DNA from: JAFARZ01 sp035651595
GTDB lineage: Bacteria > Actinomycetota > Actinomycetes > Streptosporangiales > Streptosporangiaceae
Length of the DNA: 8,843 nucleotides
Direction of reading: 5' to 3'
Assembly: GCA_035651595.1 (NCBI GenBank)
Contig: DASRFJ010000345.1
Span: forward strand, 1 to 8,843
Made by a program: the position numbers and the translations under genes. Every line of letters begins with the position of its first letter. The stretch's first letter is position 1. Below the pieces are notes generated by a model, which ran no database searches, was not told the DNA's origin, and worked only from the letters and a program-made list of their open reading frames with translations. Shown here in pieces: positions 6,709 through 8,843 of this stretch.

Positions 6709-6843
6709 ATGGGGAACGTTGCGTTCGCTGACGAGCTGATCGACGAGATCAATGCGAGCGGAGAAGAGCCCGACGACGACGAGGACCTCGACGAAGACGC
6801 CTTCGACGACGAAGACGACGAGGACGAGGACGACGAGCCTTAG
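6709..6843 (+). CDS. 44-aa acidic small protein, paralogue of the NMPD protein at its N-terminus
   Basis: The first 14 residues, MGNVAFADELIDEI, match the preceding small protein at 9 of 14 positions, with conservative changes elsewhere. From residue 19 the sequence is almost only Asp and Glu: 25 of 44 residues overall are acidic and there is no Lys, Arg or Cys. The start is ATG 6709, five bases after GAGAGGA (6697-6703), within a CCGAGAGGAC block identical to that of the first gene. I do not recognise a family. The shared head suggests a common partner or leader function, while the acidic tail could mimic nucleic acid, bind metal or touch a basic protein. All of these are guesses. A hairpin terminator follows 30 bases downstream. 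The duplicated promoter, RBS and head make a real gene likely despite the low-complexity tail. Confidence 0.7.
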   Translation: MGNVAFADELIDEINASGEEPDDDEDLDEDAFDDEDDEDEDDEP

Positions 6844-6873
6844 GACATGTCGCATCCCTGACCGCAGTCGGCC

Positions 6874-6911
6874 GGCGTGCGCGGGAACGGACTTCCGTTC
6901 CTGTGCACGCC
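6874..6911 (+). terminator. Strong terminator closing the regulator/small-protein module
   Basis: A 17-base left arm (6874-6890) pairs fully with 6895-6911, with two G-T wobbles, around the loop ACTT. The T-containing tail GTCTCATTT follows. It lies 30 bases past the stop of the acidic small gene and insulates rplY. It is the best terminator in the window. Confidence 0.85.
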
Positions 6912-7058
6912 GTCTCATTTCCAGATTGTGCAGGTCACGCATTTACGGGCCGCATTCGTATTGCGCATAATTGAGGTTCGCGGTTTTGCAGATGAGCCTG
7001 ATGCGCGTGCGGCCGGGTTCCGCCGCGACCTCGAAGCGGACCGGGCTGGCCGGGACGC

Positions 7059-7089
7059 TTCCGCATGCACGCGGGTTCTCGGCTACACT
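7059..7089 (+). promoter_or_regulatory. Possible rplY-pth promoter
   Basis: TACACT (7084-7089) is a good -10 match. TTCCGC (7059-7064) is a modest -35 with a 19-base spacer, longer than ideal. Transcription would begin near 7096, giving a leader of about 36 bases. A bulged hairpin at 7013-7044 lies just upstream. The terminator at 6874-6911 implies that a promoter must exist somewhere in this interval. Confidence 0.4.
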
Positions 7090-7131
7090 TCGGAGCGCGC
7101 ATTGCTAGGTATCGCTTGAGGAGAAGGAACC

Positions 7132-7782
7132 GTGCCCGAGGTAACGATCGCCGCCGAGATCCGCGAGGAGTTCGGCAAGGGGGCCGCTCGCCGTGCCCGC
7201 CGGGAGGGCCGCGTGCCCGCCGTGCTGTACGGTCACGGCACGGAGACCCGCCACCTGAGCCTGCCTGGCCATGACGTCATGCTCGCGCTCAAGACGCCGA
7301 ACGTGCTGATCCGGCTCGAGGGCCTGAAGAACGGCAGCGAGATGGCCCTGCCCAAGGCGGTACAGCGCGACGTCGTCAAGGGTTTCATCGAGCACGTCGA
7401 CCTGGTCCTGGTCCGCCGCGGCGAGAAGGTCACCGTGGACGTGCCGATCCAGCTCACCGGCGAGATCCAGTCCGGTGGCGTGCTGGACCAGCAGCTCGTC
7501 CAGGTCACCGTCGAGGCCGAGGCGACGCACATCCCGCAGGGCATCGAGGTCGATGTCGAGGGCATGGAGATCGGCGCGTCGGTGCACGCCAGCGACCTGA
7601 CGCTGCCAAGCGGCACCACGCTCCAGGTCGACCCGGAGACCCTGGTGCTGCACGTGGTCGCGCCGCAGGCCGAGGAACTGCCCGAGCCCGCCGAGGGTGC
7701 GGCCGAAGGCGTCGAGGTGCCGGCCGCCGTCGCGGAGGCCGGTGCCGAGGGCGGCGAGTCCGCCACCAGCGAAGCGGAGTAG
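7132..7782 (+). CDS. rplY: 50S ribosomal protein L25 (CTC/TL5 type)
   Basis: Binds 5S rRNA in the large ribosomal subunit; the two-domain form is also known as general stress protein CTC. The N-terminal RNA-binding domain (about 1-95) shows EFGKGAARRARREGRVPAVL (13-32) with YGHG (33-36), then KAVQRDVVKGFIEHVDL (75-91). The C-terminal beta domain (about 96-180) includes VDVPIQLTGE (102-111), GGVLDQQL (115-122) and HIPQGIEVDVEGMEIG (133-148). The last ~35 residues are an Ala/Glu-rich, probably disordered tail, common in actinobacterial L25. Length 216 aa is normal. The start is GTG 7132, preceded by GAGGAGAAGGA (7118-7128). The gene ends 5 bases before the proposed pth start, so the two are probably co-translated. 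Confidence 0.96.
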   Translation: MPEVTIAAEIREEFGKGAARRARREGRVPAVLYGHGTETRHLSLPGHDVMLALKTPNVLIRLEGLKNGSEMALPKAVQRDVVKGFIEHVDLVLVRRGEKVTVDVPIQLTGEIQSGGVLDQQLVQVTVEAEATHIPQGIEVDVEGMEIGASVHASDLTLPSGTTLQVDPETLVLHVVAPQAEELPEPAEGAAEGVEVPAAVAEAGAEGGESATSEAE

Positions 7783-7787
7783 TCCGG

Positions 7788-8375
7788 CTGACCGCCGAAC
7801 GCTGGATTGTCGCCGGGCTGGGCAACCCCGGTCCGGAGTACGCGGGCAACCGGCACAACGCCGGGCACATGGTGGTGGCGCTGCTCGCGCACCGCGCTGG
7901 TACCCGCTTCAAGGCACACCGCTCAGGCAACGACGTCGCGGAGATCAGGTTCGGTGACATTCCGGTCACGCTCGCGCTGCCGCGCTCCTACATGAACCTG
8001 TCCGGCCGCCCCGTGGCGGCGCTGGCCGCGTTCTACAAGACGCCGCCCGCGCGGCTCGTCGTCGTGCACGACGAGCTGGACATCCCGTTCGGCGCGCTGC
8101 GCCTGAAGACCGGCGGCGGTGACAACGGCCACAACGGCCTGCGCTCGATCACCAGCGCGCTCGGGACCAGGGACTACTACCGGGTCCGGTTCGGCATCGG
8201 CCGCCCGCCGGGCCGGATGGACGCCGCCACCTTCGTGCTCCGCGACTTCTCCGGCACCGAGCGCAAGGACCTGGACTTCCACCTCGACCGCGCCGCGGAC
8301 GCGACCGAAACCCTCGTCACCCGCGACCTCACCACCGCCCAGAACCTCTACCACGCCGACCCCGCGCCCGCCTGA
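7788..8375 (+). CDS. pth: Peptidyl-tRNA hydrolase, probable CTG start
   Basis: Cleaves peptidyl-tRNA released from stalled ribosomes, recycling the tRNA. Numbered from CTG 7788 the protein is 195 aa, normal for Pth. Catalytic and binding residues are all present: GLGNPG with Asn13, RHNAG with His23, YMNLSG (68-73) with Met69/Asn70, HDELD with Asp95, and GGGDNGHNGLRS with Asn116. No ATG, GTG or TTG lies in this frame between the GLGNPG motif and well back into rplY. The first ATG, at 7869, would remove Asn13 and His23. CTG 7788 is 8 bases after GGAG (7776-7779), and the resulting head reads (M)TAERWIVAGLGNPG, a sensible Pth N-terminus. A base error in a true GTG is the main alternative. It follows rplY by 5 bases. 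Confidence 0.93.
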   Translation: MTAERWIVAGLGNPGPEYAGNRHNAGHMVVALLAHRAGTRFKAHRSGNDVAEIRFGDIPVTLALPRSYMNLSGRPVAALAAFYKTPPARLVVVHDELDIPFGALRLKTGGGDNGHNGLRSITSALGTRDYYRVRFGIGRPPGRMDAATFVLRDFSGTERKDLDFHLDRAADATETLVTRDLTTAQNLYHADPAPA

Positions 8376-8538
8376 CCCGCCACCCGCGATCCCGCCGCCC
8401 GCCCCACCGTGCCAATTGCGCAATCGAGCCCACTAGACCGTGTCATTTCGCAACGGCCCGACGCTCACGAAGCCGCGGAATCAACGGCCGGTCACGAATG
8501 CTATTGATGAACGCCGCCCAGAATCCCGAGGAGCCGAG
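8376..8538. other. pth-cysQ intergenic region
   Basis: No gene is seen. A perfect 10-bp palindrome ATTGCGCAAT lies at 8415-8424. A TATTGA (8502-8507) near the next gene could be a -10 box, but no matching -35 is clear. The region turns from C-rich to more mixed composition at about 8410. Confidence 0.4.
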
Positions 8539-8843
8539 TTGACGACAGTGGACGACCATGTGCTGGCGCACGATCTGGCACACGAGGCGGGCCGGCGGCT
8601 GCTTGAGCTGAGAGCGGGCGGCGGCGACCCGGACATCCTGCGTAAGGCGGGCGACCGGCTGTCCCACGAGTTCCTCGCCGCGCGACTGGCCGCCGAGCGG
8701 CCCGGCGACCACGTCCTGTCCGAGGAGGCCGCGGACGATCCGGCACGGCTGGCCGCGGATCGGGTGTGGATCATCGACCCGCTGGACGGCACCAGAGAGT
8801 TCGGCGAGCCCGGCCGGACCGACTGGGCTGTCCATGTAGCTCT
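8539..8843 (+). CDS. cysQ: CysQ-like 3'(2'),5'-bisphosphate nucleotidase, 5' part
   Basis: The first 101 codons of an inositol-monophosphatase-superfamily enzyme are present, cut by the window end. CysQ removes the 3'-phosphate from PAP/PAPS, clearing a by-product of sulfate assimilation; actinobacterial members can also hydrolyse inositol or fructose phosphates. Seen: VLSEE (59-63) and the metal-binding signature WIIDPLDGTREF (77-88), whose Asp80, Asp83 and the Glu of SEE would hold Mg2+. The TREF ending after DPLDGT is more typical of CysQ than of plain inositol monophosphatase (usually TxNF). The start TTG 8539 was chosen because GAGGAG (8528-8533) is 5 bases upstream; GTG 8548 is in frame but 14 bases away. 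It is probably transcribed separately from pth, 163 bases upstream. The rest of the fold is outside the window. Confidence 0.88.
   Translation, partial: MTTVDDHVLAHDLAHEAGRRLLELRAGGGDPDILRKAGDRLSHEFLAARLAAERPGDHVLSEEAADDPARLAADRVWIIDPLDGTREFGEPGRTDWAVHVA

Noticed and set aside
6877..7119. 80-aa open frame upstream of rplY
   Set aside because: It starts within the terminator stem, overlaps the likely rplY promoter, has no RBS and shows no coding bias.
7869..7871. ATG 7869 as the pth start
   Set aside because: It would delete the GLGNPG and RHNAG motifs with the catalytic Asn and His, which are encoded immediately upstream in the same frame.

Overview
The window is GC-rich chromosomal DNA from an actinomycete, recognisable from the gene order glmU-prs-rplY-pth, frequent GTG/TTG starts, G/C-ending codons and strong purine-rich ribosome binding sites. 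I cannot fix the genus; an antibiotic-type actinomycete (for example Pseudonocardiales or a Streptomyces relative) is inferred from the AfsR-type regulator.

Layout, all on the + strand. 1-420 is non-coding and holds a perfect 20-bp inverted repeat. glmU (421-1887) overlaps prs (1884-3044), so UDP-GlcNAc supply and PRPP synthesis are translationally coupled. The prs frame runs about 60 residues past the usual family end, through what looks like the old terminator region. A 290-bp gap leads to a 998-residue AfsR-type regulator (SARP DNA-binding and BTAD domains, NB-ARC ATPase, TPRs; 3335-6331). It is followed by two tiny genes: a 57-aa protein with 8-residue NMPD repeats (6413-6586), resembling AfsS, and a 44-aa very acidic protein (6709-6843). 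The two share the first 14 residues, the RBS and a 14-bp promoter-like element. A strong hairpin at 6874-6911 ends this module. Housekeeping genes then resume: rplY (7132-7782), pth (7788-8375, apparently starting at CTG) and the 5' part of a CysQ/inositol-monophosphatase-family gene (8539 to the window end).

Reading: a regulator plus small effector proteins (AfsR/AfsS-like) lies inside a conserved housekeeping neighbourhood, between prs and rplY. AfsR in Streptomyces activates afsS, which lies next to it, to promote secondary metabolism. The same wiring is plausible here, with a second, divergent small protein under an apparently duplicated promoter. The most notable points are the paired small proteins with a common N-terminus and unrelated tails, the C-terminal extension of Prs beginning at a TTA codon, and the absent ATG/GTG/TTG start of pth.
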